Of a stretch of 32,554 nucleotides of DNA, positions 21,616 to 29,969 are shown in pieces. Source of the DNA: Acidobacteriota bacterium (GTDB lineage: Bacteria; Actinomycetota; Actinomycetes; S36-B12; CAIYMF01); the NCBI GenBank assembly GCA_025449595.1, contig JANWJC010000155.1, positions 1 through 32,554 on the forward strand. Direction: 5' to 3'. Under the pieces are notes generated by a model. That model had not been told where the DNA came from and did not search any database. It saw nothing but the letters and a program-made list of their open reading frames with translations. Within the stretch, counting starts at the first letter, position 1. Each line of letters starts with the position of its first letter. The position numbers and the translations under genes were made by a program.

Positions 21616-22821
21616 ATGGCCGGTCCTTCCTCCCACACCGCAGACGCCGTCGTTGTAGGGGGTGGAACGGTCGGCGCGTGGTGCGCCTGGTTCCTGGCTC
21701 GGGAGGGTCTGGAGCATGTGGTCGTACTCGACGAGGACACCCTCGGTCGCGGCGCCAGCAGCCGCGCGGCCGGAATGGTGCGAGCCCAGGGTGGGACCGA
21801 GATCGGGGTCCGACTTGGCATCTGGTGTCGGGATTTCTACTCCCAGCAGTACGAAACCACCGGGATCGACTCCGGGTTCGTGAAGCAGGGCTACTTCATG
21901 CCGGCGTTCTCGGCGGCGGAGGTGGCCACGGCGCACGAGCGCATCGCGATGCAGCAGCGGCTCGGCCTCGACGTCAGGTGGGTCGAGCCGGACCAGGTCG
22001 ACGCGATGAACCCGTCACTGGCGCCCGGCAGCACGATGGGGGCGTCGTACTCCCCGACCGACGGTTACGTCGACCCGCCGCGGAACGTGCTGGCGTACAC
22101 CGCGGCACTGCTCGGTGCCGGTATCGATATCCGCGAGCGCACCAGGTTCACCGGGCTTGTCACCGAAGGTGCCCGGGTGGTCGGAGCGAAGACCAGTGCC
22201 GGGACGATCTCCACCGACCGCGTGGTGCTCGCCGGTGGTACCAGGATGGCCGACCTCGGGGCAATCGTCGGCGCCCGGATCCCGGTCGGTCGCGTACGGC
22301 ACCAGGTCGCCGTCACCTCACCGCACCCCGACCTCGCCGCGAGCCGGCTGCCGATGTTCTTCGACCTTGTCTCCGGGATCTACTGGCGCCCCGAGGAGGG
22401 CGGGCTGCTGTGGGGGATGAGCAACCCGGAGGAGTCCCCCGGCCGTTCCACTGGTTTCGACTGGGCGTACTACGAGTCGATCCGCAGGCGGATGGCCGAG
22501 CTGGTCCCGGTCACGGGGCGGATCGGTGTCGCGAAGACGTGGGCGGCCACCATCGAGTTCACCCCGGACCATCTTCCGGTGCTGGGTCCGGTGCGTACCA
22601 GTGACGGACCGATCGCCGGCGCCACGATCGCGTCCGCCTGCGGGCACGGGATGATGTGGGGGCCAGCCGTGTCCCGGGTCGCGGCCGATCTGGCCCTGCG
22701 CGGCAGCACCGATCTCGTCGACGTCACCGACCTCGGGATCGACCGTTTCGACTCCGAGGGGCGCAGCAAGCTTGCTGCCGACCCGATCGCGCTGCCGTTC
22801 CCGGAGCGGGCCACTGCCTGA
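21616..22821 (+). CDS. DAO-family FAD-dependent oxidoreductase (amine/N-methyl amino acid oxidase type)
   Basis: The 401-residue product has the FAD-binding motif VVVGGGTVGAWCAWF (GGGxxG at 15-20), then the ribose-binding acidic residue in VVVLDED and the GRGASSRAAGMVR loop of glycine oxidase/sarcosine oxidase-like enzymes. The second half has YWRPEEGGLLWGMSNPEE and the C-terminal FTPDHLPVLGPV...ACGHGMMWGPAVSRVAADL that closes the FAD site in the DAO family. It should oxidise a secondary or tertiary amine and pass electrons to O2 or a carrier. It has operator copy 1 directly upstream and is convergent with the PYROXD2-like gene. The substrate is not readable from sequence. Confidence 0.9.
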   Translation: MAGPSSHTADAVVVGGGTVGAWCAWFLAREGLEHVVVLDEDTLGRGASSRAAGMVRAQGGTEIGVRLGIWCRDFYSQQYETTGIDSGFVKQGYFMPAFSAAEVATAHERIAMQQRLGLDVRWVEPDQVDAMNPSLAPGSTMGASYSPTDGYVDPPRNVLAYTAALLGAGIDIRERTRFTGLVTEGARVVGAKTSAGTISTDRVVLAGGTRMADLGAIVGARIPVGRVRHQVAVTSPHPDLAASRLPMFFDLVSGIYWRPEEGGLLWGMSNPEESPGRSTGFDWAYYESIRRRMAELVPVTGRIGVAKTWAATIEFTPDHLPVLGPVRTSDGPIAGATIASACGHGMMWGPAVSRVAADLALRGSTDLVDVTDLGIDRFDSEGRSKLAADPIALPFPERATA

Positions 22822-22830
22822 GCGCCGTCA

Positions 22831-22866
22831 CCGGACCGCCCACTGCCTGGGCGGTGGGCGGTCCGG
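22831..22866. terminator. Bidirectional terminator between the two flavoprotein genes
   Basis: A perfect 13-pair GC-rich stem (22831-22843 with 22854-22866) and a 10-base loop lie nine bases after the plus-strand stop and 20 bases from the minus-strand stop of the convergent gene. Confidence 0.75.
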
Positions 22867-22886
22867 GTGGATCGAGCGCGAGGAGG

Positions 22887-24536
22887 CTAGCGGGCTTGGC
22901 GCTCCGGCAGGCGCAGCTTCTGACGGCGGCCCTGTGCCTTCTTGTCCGCGATCGCGGCCTTGGCGGCCTGCATGCCGGGGATGCCGCAGACCCCGCCACC
23001 GGCGTGGGTGGCTGAGCTCGCGTTGTACAGCCCCGCGATCGGCGTGCGGTAGTCGGCGTAGCCCGGGGCCGGCCGCATGTGGAACAGCTGCTCGAGCGAG
23101 AGCTCGCCGTGGAAGATGTTGCCGCCGATGAGCCCGTACTCCTGCTCGAGCTGGTGCGGGCCCAGGATGTCGCGGTGCAGGATCGACTTCGCGAAGCCGG
23201 GCGCCACGTCGTCGTACAGGGCGATGAGCCGGTCGGCGTACGCCTCGAGCTCCTCGGTGTGCGGCTCGAGGTTCCAGTCGTGGGGTACGTACTGCGAGAA
23301 CATCGACATGACGTGGGTGCCTTCCGGGCACAGCGTCTTGTCCATCGTCGAGGGGATGACGGTGTCGCTGAACGGTGCCGTCGAGGCTTTGCCCTCCCGG
23401 GCCTCCTGGAACGCCCGCTCGATGAACTCCATCGACGGTGCCATGTCGATCGAGCCGGTGTGGTGGTCCTGCTGGTTGTGACCGGGGTCCGCCGTGAAGC
23501 TGGGCAGCTCGGACAACGCGAGGTTGATCTTCACGACGCCGCTGCGGGTCTTCCACCGCTCGATGTCGGTGACGAAGTCCGCGGGCAGCTCCTCACGCGG
23601 GATGTGGTCCAGGAACGCCGTCTTCGGGTGCAGGCTCGTGACGACGACCGGGGCCCGCAGCTCGTCGCCGTTGTCGAGCACCGCGCCGAGGACTCGGCCG
23701 TTCTCGACGATCAGCCCGGCGACCTTCGCGTGGGTACGTACCTCGGCACCCACGCTCTCCGCGGAGCGCCGGATGGCGTCCGCGACCGCGCCCTGGCCAC
23801 CCTCGGCGTAGCCCCAGCTGCCGAGCTGTCCGTCGCCGACGTCGCCGATGGAGTGGTGTGCCATGACGTACGCGGTGCCCGGCTCGTACGGACCGGCCCA
23901 CGTGCCGATCACGCCGTTGACCGAGAGGGCGCCCTTGACCTGCGGTGACTCGAACCAGTCGTCCAGCAGGTCACCGATGCTCATGGTCATCAGCCGGGTC
24001 ACGTCGCCGATGGTGCGTACGTCCAGACCGCGGTGCGCCCACGCCAGCCGTACGGTGGCCGCGAGGTCCGCGGGACGCTGCGAGCCGATCTTCGGCGGGA
24101 CCTGCAGCAGCAGCGGCCCGAGCACGTCGGCCATCCCGCTGAGCCACGCGTTGTACTTGCCCATCGCGTCCGCATCGCGCTTGGACCACTTCGCGAACTC
24201 GTCGTAGGTGCGCTTGGGGTCCCCGTCGTCGATGAGGATCGAACCGCCCTCGGGGAATGCCCCGTAGTACGGGCCCATCGGGAACACCTTGTAGCCGAAT
24301 CGTTCCAGCTGCAGGTCCTGCAGGATCGTGGGCGGCATGAGGCTCATGACGTACGACAGCCGCGTCACCTTGAACTCCGGGGCGTCCGGCCAGGGGCTGT
24401 CGGTCGTCGCCGCGCCGCCGGTCTTGTGGCGACCCTCGAGAACGACGGTCCGGGCGCCGGTCTTGGCGAGGTACGCCGCCGCGACCAGTCCGTTGTGCCC
24501 GCCGCCTACAACGATCGCGTCGTAATTCGAAGTCAT
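22887..24536 (-). CDS. PYROXD2/CrtI-like FAD/NAD(P)-dependent oxidoreductase
   Basis: The 549-residue product starts with YDAIVVGGGHNGLVAAAYLAKTG (GGGxxG at 11-16), Glu34 for the ribose, then GRHKTGGAATT. The C-terminus has PGYADYRTPIAGLYNASSATHAGGGVCGIPGMQAAKAAI, the flavin-closing motif of the phytoene desaturase/PYROXD2 group. Length and motifs fit the bacterial PYROXD2-like proteins, which are annotated as phytoene dehydrogenases but sit in many catabolic loci. With no carotenoid genes nearby and a shared operator with amine genes, a role in oxidising an amine-derived intermediate is more likely than carotenoid synthesis. ATG 24536 has an AAGGAA site upstream. Confidence 0.88.
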   Translation of the reverse strand: MTSNYDAIVVGGGHNGLVAAAYLAKTGARTVVLEGRHKTGGAATTDSPWPDAPEFKVTRLSYVMSLMPPTILQDLQLERFGYKVFPMGPYYGAFPEGGSILIDDGDPKRTYDEFAKWSKRDADAMGKYNAWLSGMADVLGPLLLQVPPKIGSQRPADLAATVRLAWAHRGLDVRTIGDVTRLMTMSIGDLLDDWFESPQVKGALSVNGVIGTWAGPYEPGTAYVMAHHSIGDVGDGQLGSWGYAEGGQGAVADAIRRSAESVGAEVRTHAKVAGLIVENGRVLGAVLDNGDELRAPVVVTSLHPKTAFLDHIPREELPADFVTDIERWKTRSGVVKINLALSELPSFTADPGHNQQDHHTGSIDMAPSMEFIERAFQEAREGKASTAPFSDTVIPSTMDKTLCPEGTHVMSMFSQYVPHDWNLEPHTEELEAYADRLIALYDDVAPGFAKSILHRDILGPHQLEQEYGLIGGNIFHGELSLEQLFHMRPAPGYADYRTPIAGLYNASSATHAGGGVCGIPGMQAAKAAIADKKAQGRRQKLRLPERQAR

Positions 24537-24572
24537 CCCAGGTTCCTTTGACAGGGCAACGGCGGTACCGTT

Positions 24573-24588
24573 GACTGACTGTTCAGTC
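24573..24588. promoter_or_regulatory. Operator copy 2 (between the PYROXD2-like gene and tetR)
   Basis: GACTGACTGTTCAGTC, identical to copy 1 over 16 bases and also matching its flanking TT and TA. It lies between divergent starts at 24536 (minus) and 24681 (plus), so it can control both the flavoprotein and the regulator itself. Confidence 0.85.
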
Positions 24589-24613
24589 TAAGCGTCGACA
24601 CACCCCGGGACAA
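24585..24613 (-). promoter_or_regulatory. Candidate promoter of the PYROXD2-like gene, overlapped by the operator
   Basis: On the minus strand TTGTCC (24613-24608) and TAGACT (24590-24585) are separated by exactly 17 bases. The -10 shares four bases with operator copy 2, so bound repressor would block RNA polymerase. Confidence 0.55.
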
Positions 24614-24680
24614 GGGTGGATCCGTAGCGACGTGAGGACGTGACCGGTGGAGCGAGGGCTCCGCGACCCGACGAGGAGCG

Positions 24681-25394
24681 ATGACCGCCGAACCGCGTGA
24701 GACCTCAGCGCAGGACGAACGCCGCGAACAGATGCTCGAAGCCGCCGTCGAGGTCATCTGCGAGCGTGGTTTCGCCGAGACGCGCATCGCCGACGTGGCG
24801 ACCCGGGCCAACGCGAGCCCCGCGCTCGTCATCTACTACTTCGGCACCAAGGACGGCCTGCTCACCGCCGCGTTCCGGCACTCGGAGGAGAAGTTCTACC
24901 GCAGCACCGCTTCGCTGATGGCTACCCAGCCCGACGCCGCGACGAAGCTCGAGACGCTGGTGCGGGTCACGTGCGTCAAGCAGGGGCGCGACGAGGTCCC
25001 TGGAGCGTGGGGGCTGTGGCTCGACCTGTGGGTGCAGGCGTTCCGCCACCCGGCGCTGTCGAAGGACCGTGCTGTCTTCGATCGGCGGTGGACGGCCACG
25101 ATCGGGGACGTCGTGCGCGAGGGGCAGCAGACGGGGGAGTTCGGCGAGATCGACGTCGAGAACTTCGCGATCGCCTTCGCTGCCCTGATGGACGGCTTGT
25201 CGATCCAGGTGGCGCTCGACGACGAGATCGTCGACTCGACGCGGGCACTGGCGGTGGCGATGGGCTTCGCCGCCGGCGCTCTCGGGTTCACGTGGGCATC
25301 GACTGACCGACCCGGTGCGGGCGGCACGCGGAAGCGCAAGTCCGCGCAGCGGACGGTCAGCGTCGCGTCCACGCCGCCCCGTTCAGCTCGCTGA
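24681..25394 (+). CDS. TetR-family regulator, BetI-like
   Basis: The 237-residue product has an N-terminal helix-turn-helix at about residues 14-60 (EQMLEAAVEVICERGFAETRIADVATRANASPALVIYYFGTKDGLL, here abbreviated to its start EQMLEAAVEVI and end IYYFGTKDGLL), diagnostic of TetR. The ligand domain has the pattern AWGLWLDLWVQAFRHPAL and ALMDGLSIQVALDD, as in the BetI-type C-terminal domain. The last 30 residues are basic and disordered. BetI-like repressors often answer to choline, betaine or polyamine-type ligands. Its gene starts 92 bases after operator copy 2, so self-control is likely, and the same operator precedes all surrounding catabolic and transport genes. It is convergent with the ABC ATPase gene, whose stop lies within 15 bases upstream of its own 3' end region. 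Confidence 0.92.
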   Translation: MTAEPRETSAQDERREQMLEAAVEVICERGFAETRIADVATRANASPALVIYYFGTKDGLLTAAFRHSEEKFYRSTASLMATQPDAATKLETLVRVTCVKQGRDEVPGAWGLWLDLWVQAFRHPALSKDRAVFDRRWTATIGDVVREGQQTGEFGEIDVENFAIAFAALMDGLSIQVALDDEIVDSTRALAVAMGFAAGALGFTWASTDRPGAGGTRKRKSAQRTVSVASTPPRSAR

Positions 25395-26543
25395 CGCCAC
25401 CTTCGCCTCGTCGCCCTCCGCGAGGTCGGCGTCCTCGTCGGCCGGGGCGACCGGGCGGGTGTCGGCCGGCAGCAGCCGGGCTGCCTCGGGCGCGATGTAG
25501 GCCTTCACCGGGCTGCCTGGTTCGTACGTCGTGGCGGTCGGGCCGAGCGTGTTGGTCACGGCCGCCAGCAGCGTCTGCCCGTCGGGGAGCCGAACCACGA
25601 CGTGGGTGGTCGGTCCGAGGAAGACGACCCGGTCGATCAGCCCGGTGAACGCGCTCGTCCCGGCAGGCTGCTCGCTGTCGAGGCTGCCGAGCCGTACCTG
25701 CTCCGGGCGTACGACCACTTTGGCCGGGCCGGGAGGGCACTCGCCGAGGGCGCGCAGGTGGTAGCTGCCCAGGGTGCAGTCCGTCGTCGCCCCCTCCCGT
25801 CCGTGCACCTCGACGTCGACGACGTTCGCGGAGCCGAGGAAGCCGGCGACGTAGGCACTCGCGGGAGCGGAGTAGACCTCCTCGGGAGGTCCGCTCTGCT
25901 CGATCAGCCCCTCCGCCAGCACCGCCAGCCGGTCCGACATCGTGAGGGCTTCCTCCTGGTCGTGCGTCACGTAGACGAACGTGATGCCGACCGACTTCTG
26001 GACCAGCTTGAGCTCGATCTGCAGCTCCTTGCGCAGCTTGGCGTCCAGCGCGCCCATCGGTTCGTCGAGCAGAAGCACGGCGGGGTTGAGCACGAGCGCG
26101 CGGGCGAGGGCGACGCGCTGCTGCTGACCTCCGGAGAGCTGAGCGGGGCGCCGGGCCTTGAACCCGACCATGCGCACCAGCTCGAGCGCCTCGCCGACCC
26201 GGCGTTTGACCTCGGCCTTGGAGCTCTTCTGGTACCTCAGGCCGAACTCGACGTTGTCCCAGACCGAGAGGAAGGGGAACAGTGCGTACGTCTGGAACAC
26301 CGTGTTGACCGGCCGCTGGTTCGGGGGCAGGGGGACCAGGTCCACGCCGTCGAGGCGGATCTCGCCCTCGTCGGGGCGCTCGAAACCGGCGATCATGCGC
26401 AGGGTCGTGGTCTTGCCGCAGCCTGAGGGGCCCAGCAGGGAGAAGAACTCGCCCGCCTCGATGTCCAGGTCGATGCCGCGTACCGCCGGCTCATCGCCGT
26501 AGGACTTCTTCAGCCCGGACAGCCGAATCGCACCACCGGTCAC
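25383..26543 (-). CDS. ABC transporter ATPase, PotA-like
   Basis: From GTG 26543 (GAGGAG upstream) the product has 386 residues. Walker A is GPSGCGKTT (38-46), Q-loop Gln84, signature LSGGQ (136-140), Walker B LLLDEP (157-162), D-loop, and H-loop His194. A C-terminal TOBE-type domain (about 285-360) is typical of PotA/FbpC-class importers. It powers import together with the binding protein and two permeases encoded divergently. The frame is open to 26681, but that would run through operator copy 3 and add Arg/Ser-rich sequence. Its 3' end overlaps the tetR 3' end by 12 bases. Confidence 0.95.
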   Translation of the reverse strand: MTGGAIRLSGLKKSYGDEPAVRGIDLDIEAGEFFSLLGPSGCGKTTTLRMIAGFERPDEGEIRLDGVDLVPLPPNQRPVNTVFQTYALFPFLSVWDNVEFGLRYQKSSKAEVKRRVGEALELVRMVGFKARRPAQLSGGQQQRVALARALVLNPAVLLLDEPMGALDAKLRKELQIELKLVQKSVGITFVYVTHDQEEALTMSDRLAVLAEGLIEQSGPPEEVYSAPASAYVAGFLGSANVVDVEVHGREGATTDCTLGSYHLRALGECPPGPAKVVVRPEQVRLGSLDSEQPAGTSAFTGLIDRVVFLGPTTHVVVRLPDGQTLLAAVTNTLGPTATTYEPGSPVKAYIAPEAARLLPADTRPVAPADEDADLAEGDEAKVASAS

Positions 26544-26658
26544 ACGACACTCCTCTTCGGGGGGCACGCTCGAGCGGGAGCGCACTCCCGGGAAGCTGGC
26601 GCCATTGTGCCCCGACCGCCCACATGGTCGAGGAGATTTCAGATGTGTTGCGAAGGTT

Positions 26659-26674
26659 GACTGAGCGTTCAGTC
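26659..26674. promoter_or_regulatory. Operator copy 3 (between ATPase and binding-protein genes)
   Basis: GACTGA-GCGT-TCAGTC keeps both half-sites of copies 1 and 2 exactly while the spacer differs, which points to selection on the half-sites. It lies 116 bases from the ATPase start and 104 bases from the binding-protein start, so it can control both transporter units. Confidence 0.85.
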
Positions 26675-26700
26675 TAAGCAACCATCACCGCAACGGGCAA
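26671..26700 (-). promoter_or_regulatory. Candidate promoter of the ATPase gene, overlapped by operator copy 3
   Basis: On the minus strand TTGCCC (26700-26695) and TAGACT (26676-26671) are separated by 18 bases. The arrangement relative to the operator is the same as at the PYROXD2-like gene. Confidence 0.5.
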
Positions 26701-26777
26701 GGACTTGGCGGTGCCGGCGCCTTGCCAGCAGGCGCCGCGTGCGAGCGTCCGTCAACAGATCACGTCGCGGAGGACCA

Positions 26778-28079
26778 ATGCCAGACCAGACAGTCGACAA
26801 TCCTGACGAGTCGCGCGCGCATCGCTTCGTACGCCCGCCGCTGAGCCGCCGCAGCTTCCTGCAGCGCAGCGCCGTCGCCGGACTGGGAGCTGCGTCGCTC
26901 GTCGCCTTCCTCGACGCGTGCGCAAGCTCCAACATCAACGGGGCTACGCCCTCGGGCAGTCCCGGCCTGCAGATCGCCACGCCGACGAACCCGGTCCTGT
27001 GGCCCATCAGCGCGGACAACCCGGTCATCGCCGCAGGACAGAAGCCGGAGCAAGGAGGGGTGCTCCAGCTGTACAACTACGCCGACTACATCGACCCGAA
27101 CGCGGTCAAGTCGTTCGAGAAGAAGTACGCCGCGTACAACGTGAAGGTGCAGATCTCGACGTTCAACGACACCGACGAGGCCATGACCAAGATCAGGGCC
27201 GGCAGCGTGCCCTATGACATGTACTGGCCGAGCTATGACCAGATCAGCCGGCTCGTGAACGGCAAGCTGGTCCGCCCGCTGCAGCAGTCGTACATCCCGA
27301 ACATCAAGAACGTCTGGCCCTCCTTCGAGAACCCGTGGTACGACCAGCAGTGGCGCTACACCGTGCCCTACACCGTCTACACGACCGGGATCGGCTGGCG
27401 CAGCGACCAGGTCAAGCAGGACATCGGGGGGCTGAGCAACCCGTACGCGTCGCTGTGGGATCCGCAGTACCGCGGCAAGACAGCCGTCATCGACGACTGG
27501 CACACGGCGATGATGCTGCCGCTTCTCAAGGCCGGCGGCACCGACATGAACGTCACGGATCCAGCTCAGATCCAGGAGATCGGCACCCAGCTCACTGCCA
27601 TGCAGGCAGCGACCAAGCCGCGGGTGACGATCACCATGTACAACGACATCTCCACCGGCCAGCTCGGTCTGAGCCAGTTCTGGTCCGGGGACATGGTCAA
27701 CGCCGTGTCGTACCTGCCCAGCGGGCAGAGCCCGAAGGTCCTGAACTACTGGTTCCCGCCGGACGGCAAGGGATCGGTCGACAACGACCTCATGGTGATC
27801 TTGGCGAAGGGCAAGTGTCCCGTCCTGGCACACCTGTTCATCGACCACATGCTTGACACCACCACGGCCCTCGGGAACTTCTCCTACATCGGATACCAGC
27901 CGCCGCAGAACTCCATCAACCCCTCACAGCTGGTGAGTGACGGCTACCTGCCGGCGAACCTGGCCTCGTGCACCGTGCTGCCGGAGTACTTCGACGTAGG
28001 GTTCCGGCTGCTCGAGATGTCGCCGAGTGTCACGGCCCTGTGGCAGCAGCAGTGGCAGAAGTTCAAGGCCGGAGGCTGA
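26778..28079 (+). CDS. PotD/PotF-like substrate-binding lipoprotein (Tat signal)
   Basis: From ATG 26778 (GCGGAGG just upstream) the product has 433 residues. The N-terminus has a twin-arginine signal, SRRSFLQ, followed by a hydrophobic run and a lipobox AFLDAC, so it is exported folded and lipid-anchored. The mature part has the polyamine-binding protein pattern: LQLYNYADYIDPNAVKSFEKKY, DEAMTKIRAGSVPYDMYWPS, VPYTVYTTGIGW and YWFPPDGKGSVDNDLMVI. It captures the substrate for the importer. The family binds spermidine, putrescine and related cations; the Trp in the usual NW--Y motif is Tyr here, so specificity may differ. The first permease gene starts three bases after its stop. Confidence 0.93.
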   Translation: MPDQTVDNPDESRAHRFVRPPLSRRSFLQRSAVAGLGAASLVAFLDACASSNINGATPSGSPGLQIATPTNPVLWPISADNPVIAAGQKPEQGGVLQLYNYADYIDPNAVKSFEKKYAAYNVKVQISTFNDTDEAMTKIRAGSVPYDMYWPSYDQISRLVNGKLVRPLQQSYIPNIKNVWPSFENPWYDQQWRYTVPYTVYTTGIGWRSDQVKQDIGGLSNPYASLWDPQYRGKTAVIDDWHTAMMLPLLKAGGTDMNVTDPAQIQEIGTQLTAMQAATKPRVTITMYNDISTGQLGLSQFWSGDMVNAVSYLPSGQSPKVLNYWFPPDGKGSVDNDLMVILAKGKCPVLAHLFIDHMLDTTTALGNFSYIGYQPPQNSINPSQLVSDGYLPANLASCTVLPEYFDVGFRLLEMSPSVTALWQQQWQKFKAGG

Positions 28080-28082
28080 TCG

Positions 28083-29000
28083 GTGCTCAAGAAGGCGGGG
28101 CGCAAGTCCCGTGGGCGCAGGAGCCTGCTCTGGCCGGCGCTGGCAATCCCCGGCATCGTCTGGCTCGCTCTACTTTTCATCCTGCCGATGTATGTCGTGC
28201 TGGCGATCGTCTTCGGGCAGCAGGACCCGATCTTCCGCAACGCGATCCCGGTGTGGAACCCGCTGCAGTGGAACTCCGCCCAGTTCCAGTACGTGTTCTC
28301 GAACATCTTCGGTGCCAACGCCATCTACGGCCCGGCGATCCTGCGGACGATCGTCTTTGTCCTGATCGCCAGCTGCCTGTGTCTGATCGTGGCCTACCCG
28401 GTGGCGTACTTCACTGCCCGGTTGGCGGGCAGGTGGAAGGGCGTCCTGCTCATCATGCTGATCGCTCCGTTCTGGATCAGCTACATGATGCGGATGCTGG
28501 CGTGGGTGAACCTGCTGCAGAACGACGGCCTGATCAACAAGGGGTTGAGCCTGGGCGGCCTGTTCAACGTCCAGGTCGACTGGCTGGACGGGATGCCGCT
28601 GACCGTCATCCTCGGGCTGGTGTACGGCTACGTGCCGTACATGATCCTGCCGCTGTTCGCCGGCCTGGACCGGATCCCGCAGAGCTCGCTGGAGGCAGCG
28701 CGTGACCTCGGGGCCGGGCGTTTCAGCGCCTTCGTGAGGGTCACCTGGCGGCTGAGCCAGCCGGCTGTCATCGCGTCGGTCCTGATCACCTGCCTGCCGA
28801 TGCTCGGCGACTACTACACCAACGACATGCTGTCCGCCCAACCCAGCACGAGCATGGTCGGAAACCTGATCAACAACACGGTCCTGACCCCAGGCCAGAC
28901 CGGCCAGGCAGGGGCCTTCGTCGTGCTGGTCCTGGCCGCCGCGCTGCTTCCGATGCTCTGGTACGTGCGTTCCACCCGCGACGAGGGGGCAAGGTCCTGA
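28083..29000 (+). CDS. ABC permease, PotB-like
   Basis: The 305-residue product from GTG 28083 has six membrane helices, beginning with WPALAIPGIVWLALLFILPMYVVLAIVF. The EAA loop that contacts the ATPase is LEAARDLGAGRFSAFVRV (about residues 203-220). It is the first of two permease subunits, which pair to form the channel. Its stop overlaps the next start by one base (TGATG). Confidence 0.94.
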   Translation: MLKKAGRKSRGRRSLLWPALAIPGIVWLALLFILPMYVVLAIVFGQQDPIFRNAIPVWNPLQWNSAQFQYVFSNIFGANAIYGPAILRTIVFVLIASCLCLIVAYPVAYFTARLAGRWKGVLLIMLIAPFWISYMMRMLAWVNLLQNDGLINKGLSLGGLFNVQVDWLDGMPLTVILGLVYGYVPYMILPLFAGLDRIPQSSLEAARDLGAGRFSAFVRVTWRLSQPAVIASVLITCLPMLGDYYTNDMLSAQPSTSMVGNLINNTVLTPGQTGQAGAFVVLVLAAALLPMLWYVRSTRDEGARS

Positions 29001-29878
29001 TGGGCTGGCTGGTCAGGTGGTGGAATGACCCGTGGCGACCGCCGCGGATCATGCGGTGGGTAACCATCCTCTACCTGGTGTGGTCGCTCGCGCCCGTGCT
29101 GGTCGCGATCCTCTTCTCGTTCAACAACGGCAAGTCCCGCACCACGTGGCAAGGGTTTTCCTTTCGGTGGTACTGGGGAGACCCCAACTTGTCGGTGTGG
29201 AACGACACCAGCATGCACACCGCGCTGGTGCACACCCTCGTGCTTGGAGTCGTCTCGACGGTCATCGCCGTGCCGCTCGGGGTCCTGTTCGCCCTCGGCA
29301 TCGACCGGTGGCACGGCAGGCTCCCGGCCGGTGCCAACTTCACGATGCTGCTGTCCTTCGTGATACCAGAGATGCTGTTGGCCGTCGCACTGCTGTTCCT
29401 CTTGACGAGCGTCACCACCCCGTTGCAGCTGGGGACCTCCGCTCAGGTGGTAGGGCTCGTCACGTTCCAGCTGTCGTACCCCGTGATCATCGTGCGCGCT
29501 CGACTGCTCACCATCGGAAAGCACTACGAGGAGGCGGCCATCGACCTCGGCGCCTCGCAGGTCGGCGCGATCCGCCGGGTGCTGCTGCCCATGCTCGGCC
29601 CGGCCATGCTGGCGAGCGCCGTGCTGGTGTTCGCCGATGTTATCGACGACTTCGTCATCGTGCGCTACCTGTCCGGAGGCTCGGATACGGAGCCGGTGTC
29701 TGTGAAGATCTACAACACGGCCCGCGCCGCGCCGACGCCCGCACTGAACGCCCTGGCCACGCTGTTGCTTTTCTCCTCGATCGCCGCAGTGGTCATCGGG
29801 TACCTGATCTACCGGTGGTTGACCCGAGGCGACGCCACGGCCAACAAGGGGATAGGCGGCTTCGCCGGCGAGCTCTGA
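29000..29878 (+). CDS. ABC permease, PotC-like
   Basis: The 292-residue product from ATG 29000 has six helices and the EAA loop YEEAAIDLGASQVGAIRRV (about 175-193). SFNNGKSRTTWQGFSFRWYWG after the first helix is typical of PotC. It is translationally coupled to the PotB-like gene. The next gene, for the Rieske oxygenase, starts 91 bases later behind its own operator. Confidence 0.94.
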   Translation: MGWLVRWWNDPWRPPRIMRWVTILYLVWSLAPVLVAILFSFNNGKSRTTWQGFSFRWYWGDPNLSVWNDTSMHTALVHTLVLGVVSTVIAVPLGVLFALGIDRWHGRLPAGANFTMLLSFVIPEMLLAVALLFLLTSVTTPLQLGTSAQVVGLVTFQLSYPVIIVRARLLTIGKHYEEAAIDLGASQVGAIRRVLLPMLGPAMLASAVLVFADVIDDFVIVRYLSGGSDTEPVSVKIYNTARAAPTPALNALATLLLFSSIAAVVIGYLIYRWLTRGDATANKGIGGFAGEL

Positions 29879-29903
29879 GTGCGGCGAGAAACTATGCGAG
29901 CTC

Positions 29904-29933
29904 TGGACGGGACCTGGCCTCACGGCGTATCCT
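29904..29933 (+). promoter_or_regulatory. Candidate promoter of the Rieske oxygenase gene
   Basis: TGGACG (29904-29909) and TATCCT (29928-29933) are separated by 18 bases. Operator copy 4 starts at the very next base, so it would cover the transcription start. Confidence 0.45.
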
Positions 29934-29949
29934 GACTGTGTGTTCAGTC
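29934..29949. promoter_or_regulatory. Operator copy 4 (before the Rieske oxygenase)
   Basis: GACTGT-GTGT-TCAGTC differs from the perfect palindrome by one base in the left half-site. It lies 20 bases before ATG 29970. It is the least exact copy and may be bound more weakly. Confidence 0.7.
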
Positions 29950-29969
29950 AACCGAGGTCAGGAGTCGGC

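Noticed and set aside
24571-24576. TTGACT next to the operator as a -35 element for tetR
   Set aside because: No acceptable -10 lies 16-18 bases downstream; TTGACT is part of the operator flank.
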